Below are positions 9,405 through 20,300 of a stretch of DNA of 64,000 bases, one piece after another. The DNA is from Asparagopsis taxiformis (Eukaryota; Rhodophyta; Florideophyceae; Bonnemaisoniales; Bonnemaisoniaceae): assembly GCA_030407315.1 (NCBI GenBank), contig JALQPE010002841.1:1-64000 (forward strand), in the 5' to 3' direction. Made by a program: the position numbers and the translations under genes. How positions within the stretch are numbered: the stretch's first letter is position 1; each line of letters opens with the position of its first letter. Below the pieces are notes generated by a model. The model was not told the origin of the DNA and made no database searches. It saw only the letters and a list, made by a program, of their open reading frames with translations.

Positions 9405-12400
9405 CTAATTCCATGCTCTAAACGCTGTCCCATAATGAACGTAGAGCTCCTGCCCCGGACGGATATCGCGGATTGCACGTACTACAATGATCTTCGGATT
9501 TTCTAGGTCCTTCGCCTTGAGCTTCTTCCCCGTCGAACCGCTGCTGTAGTTCTCGACAAACTCGACGTTGGCCATCCGCCTGGTGTCTTCCGCCGGAGTG
9601 TCCTCACCTCGCAAATACCGCGGGTCGTTGATGAACTGCGCCGAACAGAACGGAGCCGGAACAATCCAAATTGGATGCTCGATGTTTTCGTCGTCCTCCG
9701 CTGTTGCATACAGCTTGATAGCATACATCAAGAATGTTTCCTTCGTTATCGCCATGTGACCCTCTCCGTACGCGAACCTCATCGACTCCTTGCTCATATC
9801 AGAGTACACAACAGTTCCGTAGTATGCACATACTTCGTCACCAACATTAAATGTCTGTTCAGCGAAGAGCCCTCTTCCTGCATTTGGATGCTTAATCAGC
9901 GATGGTCGAACGCTCAATTTTTTCGCAACACAATCGTGTGCCCGCATCACGCGAGGGTTTTCAGTTTGCAACCAGCGGCGCAGGGAAGGTGGCCAATAAT
10001 GTACCGGTTTCTCCATGTGCTCGCGCGACGCAATCGACTCTGGGCACAGCTGCCAGAGGTACTGCCGAATATATTTCGGGAACCTCTGGTACAGGGGAAG
10101 GCCAGGTGGGGGTTCGATGATCCTGCGTTCCCTCTGCGTACGCATCGTGACAGAGGGGGACGCCAAGAACTTCTCAGCACTCTGTTTCGCTTCTGTCGTG
10201 ACCCTCATGTCAGTGTTGTTTGAAAGAATTACACGTGACATGACTGCACACAGCTTTGGAAGCGATCGTACCACACACAATTTGTCCATGTCACTGCCGA
10301 CGAAAACACGGTGCTCAGGCAAGCTCATAGCTGCTTTTCCCGTTGCGAAAGTGCCAGAGAATGGATCGACAACAATATCACCAGGCTGTGAATGCTGGCT
10401 GATCAACTCCATCATGAGAGCGACGCTCTTCTGCTCTGCACGAACTCTGACCGTAGCACCGGTTGTGCTCCTTGTTCGCCACACCATCTCATTCGAATCG
10501 ATGGCGGGCATATTGATGGTGACGTTGCACCACGCCGGGTACGTGCCGTCCATGTATCCGTGGTTCCTATAGGCCACCATCTCGCTTCCGGTCTTGAACG
10601 GAACACCTCGCTTCCAGAAGTGGATAGCGACCTCTGCCATGTTCATGCGTTGGTACCTCTTCCGCCCCGGCATTTGATAGAGGTGCCCAGGTAGTCGGAC
10701 AAACAACAGAGGTACCTCGTCAACGAAGAAAACTGAATTCCGAACGACGTCCTCCTCCTCCTCGTCCTCCTCCTCATCCGCACTTTCTTCGCCACTGTGC
10801 TGCGATGCTTCGGAGTCCGAATTCATGGACGTAACCTCTTCTTCATCCGACCCGTCATCACTGGCAGCAGTATCGGTTGGGCCTTCTGACTGCGGTCCTT
10901 TGTACGTTTCCAAGTAATGGAACCATTCGTAGAACTGCAAAACCGAGCAGAACACGATGCCGTGGCCACCGGGGCGCAACAGCTCGTCAAACACTTCGAT
11001 GCTAGCCTGCATATCTTCTGCAGTTAGCCTGTCGTACGAAGAGTTGGAATCGTTCCTCTTACGACGAACATTGTAGGGCGGATCAGTCAGAATGAGCTGA
11101 ACGTTGCCCGTGATGGGCACGTGTTCTCGGCTCTCGTCGGCACTGACCAAATCTTCGAAAGGGACGTCGTACACCCGGCAATACTGACTCATTTTCGAAA
11201 GAAAGTCCTTTGCGAGAGCCTGCCCTTCACTTTCCTGCTCTTCTGTCGCATGGGGTGACGGTGACGGGGGAGACGGCCCTTGGGCAGTAAGACTGGTCCT
11301 CCCAGGTCCAAGTTGAAGCCTGGTTGTGTGTCTTGTCGACGGAACCAAACCTCTCCCTCCTGTGTTGCGACGAGTGGGAGTGTCATCAACCGGCTTGGGG
11401 ACCTTTTCTGCGTCCGCGGCTTGTGGTGCCGGGCGGAGGACAGCCATAACGTCTTCGTCGAGGGTGTCAAAATACGCTGGCAGCTTGTCCGGATTTCCGC
11501 TTGAGAAGTATATTTCCAGTGCCCCCCAGCGGTCGGACTCCGGCCAGGTGTACAGGTCCGGGTTGACGATAAGAAACTGCAACCGGTCGAAGAACTTCCT
11601 CACAAGGTCCCTAAATGCACTGTGCTGCGCACTGGTTCTTGTCTCTACTTTTCCACCATATCCATCAGGATGAGATAGGGGAGCTTTGTTGTGGTAGAGA
11701 TCTAGCTTCTGCTCCATCGGTGCGAATAGACCTTCATCGAGCACGTCAAACCAATGCTCACTGCTGTCGAAAATGATGTACGGCGCCATCAACTCTTCGA
11801 AGCTGGAAAACTTTGCGGCGTAGGCCACATCGGTCCAAGCATGGTATAAAACTTGAACCACGTAACAAGCTCGATTAGTGCTTTTCCGATGGGCTGGGAC
11901 GCGTGCGGCTTCGTTCCCCTCTTCGGCCGCATCTCCTATTCGGCGACGCGGCAGGTTCTTGTTGTGATTTCGGATGATAGACAACGCTTGGAAATACATC
12001 AATACCTCGAACGTTTCCGGTGGAGCAAGAACGAAGGCGCTTGGTTCCCCGCGCTGCGGCGCCTGTAGTGGCGAAGGAAGCATGTTACATCCAATAAGGA
12101 AGGTCTGCGGCACGATCCCAGAAAGGATGCAGTGCTCAACCCATTGCCCGATACGCTCATCCTGTCTTGAAAACTCGGCAATGGGTAATGCCAGACGAAC
12201 AATCTGCTTGGCTCGCTCAACGTTCATCTCTGCCATGACGATTTCGGCAACATCCGCCTCGACTCCAGCATTCTTCGAACGACCGCTGAAGGACATGCTG
12301 AGTCGACCTTGCAGCGCCACAAATTGTTCTTCCGTGCCCTGCGCAACCCAAGCGCCAAGGTCCGCGTATGTGAAACCTCCCGGCTTGTCCGTCAAGTCTG

Positions 12401-12602
12401 CGAAACTTGAGTGGGCGAATAAATCCAGCAAGAGGCGGAGGAAGTCTTTGCCAGCGAGAGTAGTTTCGCGGGCGGCGCGACCTACGTTTCGACGTGTACC
12501 CATGTCACTAGAATCCTCCCAAGGGCTAGCGGGTTCGCGCAGAATTGGCACGGTTGCGTCGTCAACGATCGGATTGCTGTTGCGCCTGCGCTTATTCGTC
12601 AT
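9405..12602 (-). CDS. DNA methyltransferase (N4-cytosine/N6-adenine, beta-type order) fused to a SET domain
   Basis: The start is the ATG at 12,602 (MTNKRRR), giving 1,065 residues; the 86 upstream codons look non-coding. Residues 1-470 form an unrecognised N-terminal region. Residues 475-800 are an amino-methyltransferase. Catalytic motif IV, DPPY, is at 507-510, and the AdoMet-binding motif I, DPFSGT, at 746-751 is followed by GSDMD. Motif IV precedes motif I, the order of the beta class. A strongly acidic insert (about 581-618) separates them. Residues 898-1,058 are a SET domain: GRGLFAEQTF, then FIND in place of the usual NHS/C motif, then ANVEF and the terminal QELYVHYG. DPPY enzymes methylate exocyclic amino groups of A or C; SET domains methylate lysines. 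The open frame is intact. Which base or lysine is modified cannot be read from sequence. Confidence 0.85.
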   Translation of the reverse strand: MTNKRRRNSNPIVDDATVPILREPASPWEDSSDMGTRRNVGRAARETTLAGKDFLRLLLDLFAHSSFADLTDKPGGFTYADLGAWVAQGTEEQFVALQGRLSMSFSGRSKNAGVEADVAEIVMAEMNVERAKQIVRLALPIAEFSRQDERIGQWVEHCILSGIVPQTFLIGCNMLPSPLQAPQRGEPSAFVLAPPETFEVLMYFQALSIIRNHNKNLPRRRIGDAAEEGNEAARVPAHRKSTNRACYVVQVLYHAWTDVAYAAKFSSFEELMAPYIIFDSSEHWFDVLDEGLFAPMEQKLDLYHNKAPLSHPDGYGGKVETRTSAQHSAFRDLVRKFFDRLQFLIVNPDLYTWPESDRWGALEIYFSSGNPDKLPAYFDTLDEDVMAVLRPAPQAADAEKVPKPVDDTPTRRNTGGRGLVPSTRHTTRLQLGPGRTSLTAQGPSPPSPSPHATEEQESEGQALAKDFLSKMSQYCRVYDVPFEDLVSADESREHVPITGNVQLILTDPPYNVRRKRNDSNSSYDRLTAEDMQASIEVFDELLRPGGHGIVFCSVLQFYEWFHYLETYKGPQSEGPTDTAASDDGSDEEEVTSMNSDSEASQHSGEESADEEEDEEEEDVVRNSVFFVDEVPLLFVRLPGHLYQMPGRKRYQRMNMAEVAIHFWKRGVPFKTGSEMVAYRNHGYMDGTYPAWCNVTINMPAIDSNEMVWRTRSTTGATVRVRAEQKSVALMMELISQHSQPGDIVVDPFSGTFATGKAAMSLPEHRVFVGSDMDKLCVVRSLPKLCAVMSRVILSNNTDMRVTTEAKQSAEKFLASPSVTMRTQRERRIIEPPPGLPLYQRFPKYIRQYLWQLCPESIASREHMEKPVHYWPPSLRRWLQTENPRVMRAHDCVAKKLSVRPSLIKHPNAGRGLFAEQTFNVGDEVCAYYGTVVYSDMSKESMRFAYGEGHMAITKETFLMYAIKLYATAEDDENIEHPIWIVPAPFCSAQFINDPRYLRGEDTPAEDTRRMANVEFVENYSSGSTGKKLKAKDLENPKIIVVRAIRDIRPGQELYVHYGTAFRAWN

Positions 12603-12924
12603 AATGGAATGAGTGGAAAATTCGGTACAGGATGGCGACCGCTCGGCGAGACAGTCAAATTTGACGACGTATCTCGTGACGTTTGCACTCTTTCGTGAGG
12701 AACACTGGTTGATATCGAACGGAACAGAGTATACGGGTACACAGCACTGGAAAGGTCTTGAAACCCGTAACCGGTGTAGGTAATAAGTTGTGACGGATAC
12801 GTGGTAGAGAAAAAATTTTAAAAAGATTGTGATTCCCTGCCTTTGAGTGTTGTACTGCAAGGCCGCCAGTCACATAGGTTGACACAGGTGCCTCACGCTT
12901 ACCAGGTGAGCGACATCCGGACGG
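12603..12924. promoter_or_regulatory. Upstream region of the methyltransferase-SET gene
   Basis: This 320-bp AT-rich stretch precedes the ATG at 12,602 on the minus strand and leads up to an inverted module copy. No gene is supported and no clear promoter box is seen. Confidence 0.25.
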
Positions 12925-13120
12925 CCACTGGACGTGGGGATGTCCGACTCAGATGCATTGCTGGCCAGCCCAGAAATTCTACAATTTCGGGCAGAAAAAA
13001 TATTGCAAAAAACATCGATTTCGGCGGTCGATTGTGCCGTACGGCACACCCCCATCTCAAAAACATGTTCACATGTGCATGTTTTTGAGAATAGCCCAAA
13101 TTTTAATTCAAAGCAGGATG
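12925..13120 (-). repeat. Single palindrome module in inverted orientation
   Basis: The core of the module (CTGGCCAG side, GTGCCGTACGGCAC palindrome, hairpin 13,056-13,089) is present in reverse complement relative to the left and middle blocks. It ends at the AATTCAAA border without the GGCC-gttgt-GGCC part. The entry side has several imperfect GGACATCC/GGATGTCC copies (12,912-12,945). Confidence 0.8.
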
Positions 13121-13385
13121 CAGATATTCGTCTTCTACCATTGTCAGAACACATTCGTATAACCACATTTGGAGAACCTGAGCCCAGAGCTATCGGTTTT
13201 GGCGGGGAGCTAAGCCATATCTCATATAATCAGTAACTACTTCCCGCCAGCTGAGTGGTGGAACCCCTGCTATTTCTACCAACGAGACATACGGGGTGTC
13301 AACTCGGCAATCGTATATGATTTGGGTGCTAAATTTATTCAAGAGACGAATGGGCTTCGAAAAGGAGCCCAACTACGTCTACTTG

Positions 13386-13750
13386 TGATCCATGGGTATA
13401 GGACTATTCTATTCTTCTCCAGGCTTCCACCGTAGCCGCCTCCTCCGCCTCCGTTAATGGAAAGAATATCCGAACCGCACCTCAACATGTTCTTCATGTG
13501 ATCCATGGGTACTGACATCTCACATGCTCTCCAGGCTTCCACCGTAGCCGCCTCCTCCGCCTCCGTTAATGGCAACAATATCCAAACTGGACCTCTACAT
13601 GTTTTTCTTGTGATCCATGGGTACTGACATCTCACATGTTCTCCAGGCTTCCTCCAAAGCCGCCACCTCCACCTCCGTTAATGGAAAGAATACCCGAACC
13701 GCAGGCTTCCTCCATAGCCGCCTCCACCTCCGTTAATGGCAAAAAACATC
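13386..13750. repeat. Three-copy 113-bp minisatellite
   Basis: The string TGATCCATGGGTA recurs at 13,386, 13,499 and 13,612, each followed by CCAGGCTTCC and a CCGCCTCC(T)CCGCCTCCG run ending GTTAATGG. The last unit contains an extra partial copy. On the minus strand one frame reads glycine-rich repeats, but the frame is not maintained, so I do not call a gene. The stretch 13,121-13,385 shows nothing recognisable. Confidence 0.65.
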
Positions 13751-14211
13751 TCACCGGGCTGAAAACGGACGGACGACATTGGGTTCGTTCCGCTGCGTAG
13801 ACGTTTAGAATCTTGTTAGAAAAAAGTAAACGAAAGAGAATGACATCTCATCTCTGTCGCAATATGTTCCATTTTCAAGTTCTCGGGTTCCACACCCATC
13901 AAGGCCTGGATCGAACCCTCTTCGATGGATAGGACAAATAGTGGAAGGCTTTTAAGCCTGTGACCAAGCGGCTATTGATTGGTTGGAGGAAGGAAATTAC
14001 AGAGGAAATTTAGCTGAGTACGGTGCTCGCGATAGCTGTTAGGTTAAAGTCAAATATGTGTTTCGATTATTTTTCGTACGAAAATGTCTTGCAAAAGACG
14101 ATGCTTTGTCGTTCTCCTGGAGGGAGTCCGTTGCATTGCACTCAATTCGAGAGCATCGTCATGAAGGAGAGGATTCTTTCTGCTTGTTAGAATCGGTTTA
14201 GAGCACATAGC
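13751..14211. other. Non-coding stretch
   Basis: Mixed-composition sequence between the minisatellite and the right module block. I see no gene, RNA or repeat. Confidence 0.4.
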
Positions 14212-14768
14212 TAATGCATTACTGGCCAGCCCAGAAATTGTAGAATTTCGGGCAGCAAAAATATTGTAAAAAACCTTGATTTGGGCGGCCGATTGTGCCG
14301 TACGGCACACCCCCATTTCAAAAACATGTTCACATGTGCATGTTTTTGAGAATAGCCCAAATTTTAATTCAAATCAGGGTGTCTAATTTGGCCACAACGG
14401 CCCCAGGAACCGACCGCCGCCCCGAGCGGGGTCATCACTGGCTTCTGTAAGCACCAACTGTAAGGCTAAATGGCGTCTGACGAAGGGTCAATTTCAGGCT
14501 CAATACGCCAGGGACAGGTCTTGGTCCTTGTTCCATCATGGTCCCGCCCCGCTCTCTCACGACCAACCTGAAATGGACGTCCGGTGGATGTCCAGCTCGA
14601 TTGCATTGCTGGCCAGCCCAGAAATTCTAAAATTTCGGGCACAAAAAAATATTGCAAAAAACATCGATTTGGGCGGTCGATTGTGCCGTACGGCACACCC
14701 CCATCTCAAAAACATGTTCACATGTGCATGTTTTTGAGAATAGCCCAAATTTTAATTCAAATCAGGAC
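14212..14768 (-). repeat. Array of palindrome-rich modules (right block, inverted)
   Basis: Two modules stand in reverse complement relative to the left and middle blocks, with hairpins at 14,317-14,350 (one arm base changed) and 14,705-14,738, spaced 388 as in the short unit. GGACGTCC lies at 14,575-14,582. The block ends abruptly 230 bp upstream of the coiled-coil gene. Together with the left block it gives the region an inverted-repeat architecture. Confidence 0.85.
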
Positions 14769-14999
14769 GTCTTCCGGACATAGGGGTGCTCGCGGCCTAG
14801 CTCGACAGCTGTAATTGTACCTCATTAAATACTGTTGATGACTGCCTACCGTATACAATCTGGGCTGTTGGCGTATTATCCGGTACTTGACCTGACCTGA
14901 ACGTTCATCGCAGACCGTTGTGGTTACCGACACTATACAGCAATCTTTTTTGTATCTCGTGCAACTCAATCGTTCCATCGCTTCCGGGAAAGCTTCATT

Positions 15000-17285
15000 A
15001 TGCCGCCGCGTATTGCGAAGAAAGCTCCAAAGCCTCCGGGCCTCCAGAAAACCCGGTCAGCAGCTGCTGTATCGAGTGCCCGACAATCCCGTGCGAAGAA
15101 GCGGTCTGGGCCTACCGGCAGCATTGAACCGCGGTCCGGTAGTCGCAAGACGGACCGGCGCAGATCTGGGGATCCGCAGCGAGAAAGTGAGGAAGGAGGA
15201 ACGGCGCGGAGAGAGATGGGGCTTGACCGAGGCAAGCGTGCTCGCAGGGACAGTGAACATCATGATGATGACATGATAGTGGCTCAAAACATGTTGGAAT
15301 TGCGGCAGAGTGCTATGGCAAAGGTAGTTCCTCCCGGGTTGGCAGATGCGGAGGTGCTGCAGACGGAGTCCCAGCCGGGGGCTTCCGACACACTGGAGGC
15401 TGTGACCCCCACTGCGCCAACTATGCCGAGTACATCAGCCCCAGCAGGTAATGCAGTCAGGGACCCGAGGATAGCGGCAAGGGATGTTGTTTCTGAGCAA
15501 CGTTCACAGGATGCCAACTATCATCGGCGGTCAGGTGGTACTGAGGGGAGAGAGCAGCCGGAGTGCGGGCCTCGTCACAACAGAGTGTCATTGGTGCCAA
15601 ATATGCGCGTAACGCCCCCGCGACGTCAGGCTATTGGCGATGGAGGACATCATATTCCCGATAGCGTGGGAGATGGGGGGACGGTGAGGGCAGAGAGGTT
15701 GCATCCGCCGGAATCCATCGATTTAATGGCGAGTCGCATCAATGCGCAGAAGAAGAAGATCGCGGAGCTGGAAAAAAAAGTGTTTAGCCAGGACATAGCA
15801 AACAAGGCGCTCACCACGGAGATTGTTGCGTTGGAGGCTAAGGTGAAGACTCTGCAGGCGGAAAATGCCAGCCTTACTGCAATTGCGAGAACAGGTAGAA
15901 TCAGTGATCACGGTGGCGGTAAGTCGAAAATACAGAAAGCCATTCCTGTGAAATACCTTGGAGTTCTTAGGGCGGTTGAGGAAAACCTGACAAAGTGGTG
16001 CAAGAACGAGACTATGGAGCTGGACCCTATAGCGGAACAAACGCAGAGACGTTGGACTGGACGTACCATCGAGGTAGAGCCGGTAGAAGGGGCACTTTGG
16101 AGCGAAAACGGTGTAGGATATATTGCTACCCCTCCGGGCTATATCATCAAGAATCTGCAGTGGTATACACCTTCGTACAGGGACGAGAGTGATCTGCTGA
16201 ATGACTTGGTGCGACACGTACTGCGTCAAAGTCCGTGGTGTGATGTGTTTTCCGATGAGGAGCAGCGTGTGTGCTGTCAAGAGGCTGTGGCGGGGAGCAA
16301 GGAATTGAAAGTGAAGGTGACGCAGAAACTGTCCGACGTGATGAGTGCACGGAAGCGTAATGCGAGGGACAGATTGTTCGGTTCGCTGGGGTACACGAAA
16401 TTAATGTCTAGATGCACGATGCTGACGACGCGAGCTGAGATGGACGAGCGAGAGGATCAAAAGCGCGAAGCGTCTGAGAAGCTTTTGAAACGGGAAAGCA
16501 ACGGTGATTTGGATATGGGGAGGTGGCGAACGGCACCGTTCTCAGAGCTGCGATACAGCAAAGGCATGGTTCCTGACAGCTTCGAAATGGAAGTGAATGG
16601 TGATGCATGGTTTAACAACCGAGTAGCTGTGAATGTGCTGGACATCTTCAGGGGTTATTCGATACGACCAGAACAAGTAATGGACATAGAGACGAGCATA
16701 CTAACGCTGGCGCGCCTGGATGCTTGGCTAGTGACTACTGTGGAGTGTTTGGATGAACCGAAGGGGAAAGGAGGTGCACGGCAGAAGGAGTTTACAAGGC
16801 GGTACAGTCAATATGTGGGGGTAGCTTTTCAGCAATTAGTTGGTATGGTGGTGTACTGCATGTCTTGTCTCCAAGGCTCGCAAGCAAGGGAAGAAACGGA
16901 CGTTGTCGAGAGCGAACAGCGGACTAGTGCACAGTCACGGCATGTGTTTGCAAGCCGTACTGTGACGAGAGAGGCTGTTGAAGTGTGGCAAAGCGGAGAG
17001 GGGTCTGGAATTGTTCATGTCGTTGATGATGTAAACCGCTGCTCATCACTTGTTCTAGTGTCCGAGGATTGGATTCAATCGCATATTACGTCAAACCTCG
17101 GTGCTGTAATGGATTGTGTGATTGCGCAAGGACTAATTGGCGCAGAACTTTTCGTCGTTGACCCATATGCTGGACACCTGAGTGCAAACCTGAATGTCGA
17201 AATCAATGCCCCACAGTATGGGGGCATGGAGCGGCGCCATGCAGCCACTGCTGATAACGGTTTTGGCGTAATGGAGGATGGTTGA
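15000..17285 (+). CDS. Unrecognised basic coiled-coil protein of the element
   Basis: An intact 761-residue frame starting MPPRIAKKAPKPPG. Residues 1-95 are very basic and probably disordered, 96-240 are low complexity, and 241-295 form a heptad-rich coiled coil (SRINAQKKKIAELEKKVF and on). Residues 300-640 look globular, with conserved-looking blocks such as IPVKYLGVLRAVEE and CMSCLQGSQAREE. I recognise no family. Its stop codon lies 76 bp from the stop of the transposase on the opposite strand, so the two are a convergent pair. A role as transposase partner or DNA-binding accessory is plausible from position only. The upstream 230 bp (14,769-14,999) should hold its promoter. Confidence 0.7.
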   Translation: MPPRIAKKAPKPPGLQKTRSAAAVSSARQSRAKKRSGPTGSIEPRSGSRKTDRRRSGDPQRESEEGGTARREMGLDRGKRARRDSEHHDDDMIVAQNMLELRQSAMAKVVPPGLADAEVLQTESQPGASDTLEAVTPTAPTMPSTSAPAGNAVRDPRIAARDVVSEQRSQDANYHRRSGGTEGREQPECGPRHNRVSLVPNMRVTPPRRQAIGDGGHHIPDSVGDGGTVRAERLHPPESIDLMASRINAQKKKIAELEKKVFSQDIANKALTTEIVALEAKVKTLQAENASLTAIARTGRISDHGGGKSKIQKAIPVKYLGVLRAVEENLTKWCKNETMELDPIAEQTQRRWTGRTIEVEPVEGALWSENGVGYIATPPGYIIKNLQWYTPSYRDESDLLNDLVRHVLRQSPWCDVFSDEEQRVCCQEAVAGSKELKVKVTQKLSDVMSARKRNARDRLFGSLGYTKLMSRCTMLTTRAEMDEREDQKREASEKLLKRESNGDLDMGRWRTAPFSELRYSKGMVPDSFEMEVNGDAWFNNRVAVNVLDIFRGYSIRPEQVMDIETSILTLARLDAWLVTTVECLDEPKGKGGARQKEFTRRYSQYVGVAFQQLVGMVVYCMSCLQGSQAREETDVVESEQRTSAQSRHVFASRTVTREAVEVWQSGEGSGIVHVVDDVNRCSSLVLVSEDWIQSHITSNLGAVMDCVIAQGLIGAELFVVDPYAGHLSANLNVEINAPQYGGMERRHAATADNGFGVMEDG

Positions 17286-17361
17286 AATTAGTGCAGTAAA
17301 TGTGACGTTGACTAGAAGGTTATCATGTAGTACATTATCAATAGAGTGCTGCGATTTAGAT

Positions 17362-20300
17362 TTATTCTTCTTCATTATCATCTGTGAATTGGTAATCAGT
17401 GTTGGTGTAGAAGCGGTTGAGATAGAAACGGTGGTCCGACCAGTGCATTTGTTTCGTAAATGGCTTGACTGGAAAGTTACTTCGTACGATGTGCACGGTG
17501 CCAGATATAGTAGATGCAGGAATGAGGTCAAACCAAGGACCACCTGCACTGTGGGATGCAGTGTCATTGCTGTCAACGGATCCGTTGTCCGGGTCCCATG
17601 TGGACCACTTTAAACAAATGCACCCAAGTGATTTTTCCACAGCGGTTTTTGGGGCAAAGCAGGTCATATACTGAACGAAAGCGAGTTCTACAGGTTGAAA
17701 CAGGTTTGGAGACTGCAGGCGTACCAGTGCCAGGACGCGCCCTACCCATATGGTTCTGTAGTCATCGGCAGTTCCGGAGATGACGACAAAGGAGTACTGC
17801 GATCTCTTTGCGGGGCCGAACGATGAAGTTGCAAAGACGCGCTGCTGCTTGTGCCTCGACACGTTTGTGGGGCGAAGCATGCCACTGTGCGGGTCAAAGT
17901 CGTCGGCATCTGGGACGTACCCTCCCATGACGTAGGCGGACTTTACCACGGTGACGGAAATGTCCATGTCATGTATTGGAGGGCCTTCTGCCGTGGCGCG
18001 CAGTCTAGCGAGGGTGAGGAACGCTTGTGCAGCTGTGTCACCGAGTTGCTGGAATAGCGTTATGGTGCCAGACGGGAACGAGGAGTTGTGCAGCGGCAAA
18101 AGAGTGGCAGGATCGGGCTGTCCGTCGATATCTGCAACGAGGAGGGTTGCATCGGGCAGCAGGGAGGCAAAGTCGTGCAGTGCAACGGTGAATCCGTCGC
18201 GAACGAGTACTGCACCGTCTGTGGGCGATATCATGCGTGCGTTTCCCAATGTGTTCGATGGGGTATGACCAGTTGGAGTGGCCAAGGAGAATTCCATGTG
18301 GCGAATAGTCTCTTCCATGGCTGTGGAGCGCCTTCGAGAGGTTTTCCTATAACTCTGTTTGAACAGAAGATGCGAGTGTTCGTAGGGGCCTGCATCAATG
18401 TGTTCCAGGGCGCCATATCTCTGCAAGTCACCGGGAAGATGGTCTAGAAGATGGAACTTGAAAGTTTTGAGACCTGTGGTGTGGAATGGGCCGAGGGTGG
18501 AGAGCATTGATTGTTTGAAATAGGAAATGGAGTTCTGGAGGCTTTCTAGTTCGGCGGCAGTCCAGTGCTTGATGCGACCGCGTTTCATGACCCATGCGAC
18601 GAGGTCAGAGTATTGCGTGCAGATGGAAGTGAGGGGGGCTGTATCTACTTCGTCACAGCATGTGTCAATGAATGCTGCGATGAAAGGGAACACCATGTCG
18701 ACATGGTGATAGTCTTTGGCTGCGAGCATGCCGCGTATGCCGTCCTCCGTGAAGAGGCCGTTCAAATTGGTGCCCTTCTCACCCTTGGAGAAGTCGACAT
18801 GAAGACCGGTGATGTAGTAGTCGCGTTCGATAGCGGACAGAATGCTGTTTGAGCCGGCGAGGATGGATTTTTTCACCTTCTTGAAGGTGCGAGGTGTCCC
18901 GGAATGGGAGGCAGTGGTGGTGAGGTCTGGGGAGCTGAGGCGGTGGACAATGCACTGTTTGATGAGCTTTGAGATGCCGAGGTGGAGATTGTGCAGAGGC
19001 TCGAAGGAGAAAATGTTGTAGGGGTCTAGGGGACTGTTGGTGGGTAAAAGAGCGGTCGATTCGAGGACAGAGTGTTGTTCGAGGAGGGAGAGAGCTTCGA
19101 GCGGAGCAGTTGTATGCTCCTGAGCGCTCTCTTGGCGTGCAGAGCGTGTATCATCGAGGGAGCGGGGCTGGTGTGGCGCGCTGGATTCAAGTTGAGTGGC
19201 GGGGATGTAGCAGCGGTGGCAGGGATGTGTGGTGGTAGTGCTGTTGCGAGTGCATGAGAGCTCTTTGGCCTCTGGAAAGTCGCAGCAATAATTGGCTAGG
19301 ATGGGAAAGCATTGGCGGGCAGTTGCAGTGGAGTCTGTGCAGGGGAACCCGGAAGAGAACGCGGTGGATAGGGACGAAAACACTTTTTCGAGTGCTTTAT
19401 GAAGAATATCAATTTTGCGAGCGCGACTAGCAGAACTAGAGGTTGTCGGCATTTCATCACCGAACAAGGCGTTGGACGAAGGGTTAACAATGTACGGAAG
19501 ATACCCGACGATGGTGAGGCCGGTACGGATGCAGTGGCGACGGAGGGGGGCGGAGAAGTTGAGCAGTGTGACGTGTATGGGGTATGCGACGATTGCGGAG
19601 CTCTTGAGGCTTGTGCTGCTCTTGTCGGAGTACACTTGGAGGAGGCCGGCAAAGGAGGAAGCGGTGGGATCATTTTCCTCTGCCCATACGACCTGTGGAT
19701 CTTCCGAGAGCTGCACGCGCTGTCTAGTAACCTGGTGCAGCGTTTTCGCGAATTCTGTGTGTAGGGGATGAGAAAATATTGCGGTGCCGTCTGGGGCGGT
19801 CTGTGGGGAGGGGTGGAAGAGAGTATTTTGGTCGTTAGCCAGTGCTAACTGCCTGCGGAGCATGTCGACTGGGTCGCGGAGGTACAGCTGTGCCGAGTAC
19901 TTACCAGTTTTGTCTGGAATGATGTGGCTCTTGTAACCTTCGGTGCGGAAATGTGTTTCGACCATGGAAGCGGTAACGTGGCGACATTCTTCTACGGTGC
20001 GAACGGCGCTGTTGAACTTTTCTAGGGAGAATGCGGGGTCTTGTAGGATGGTGATGACTTCGCTCACGCGGCCAGCGCCGGCCTTGTACTCGAGGGTTGT
20101 GAGACTGGCGGCGAGGGATTGCACGAGGAGGTCTGCGCGGGAGGGGGTTGAGGTTGGTGGCAGTGAAGCGTCACAGGGTGAGTCGCTGGAGGAAGCACGA
20201 CCAGATTCTGGGTCTGGGGAGCTGGGTTGCGGGGAATCATGGTCGCCGTTTCGAGCAGGCTCATGGGTGACGGCAGGGACACGAGCGTTGTTGAAATGTT

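Noticed and set aside
9405..12602. Prokaryotic contamination carrying the DNA methyltransferase
   Set aside because: The gene is fused to a SET domain, and the surrounding sequence is full of eukaryotic transposon genes and repeats shared with the rest of the window.
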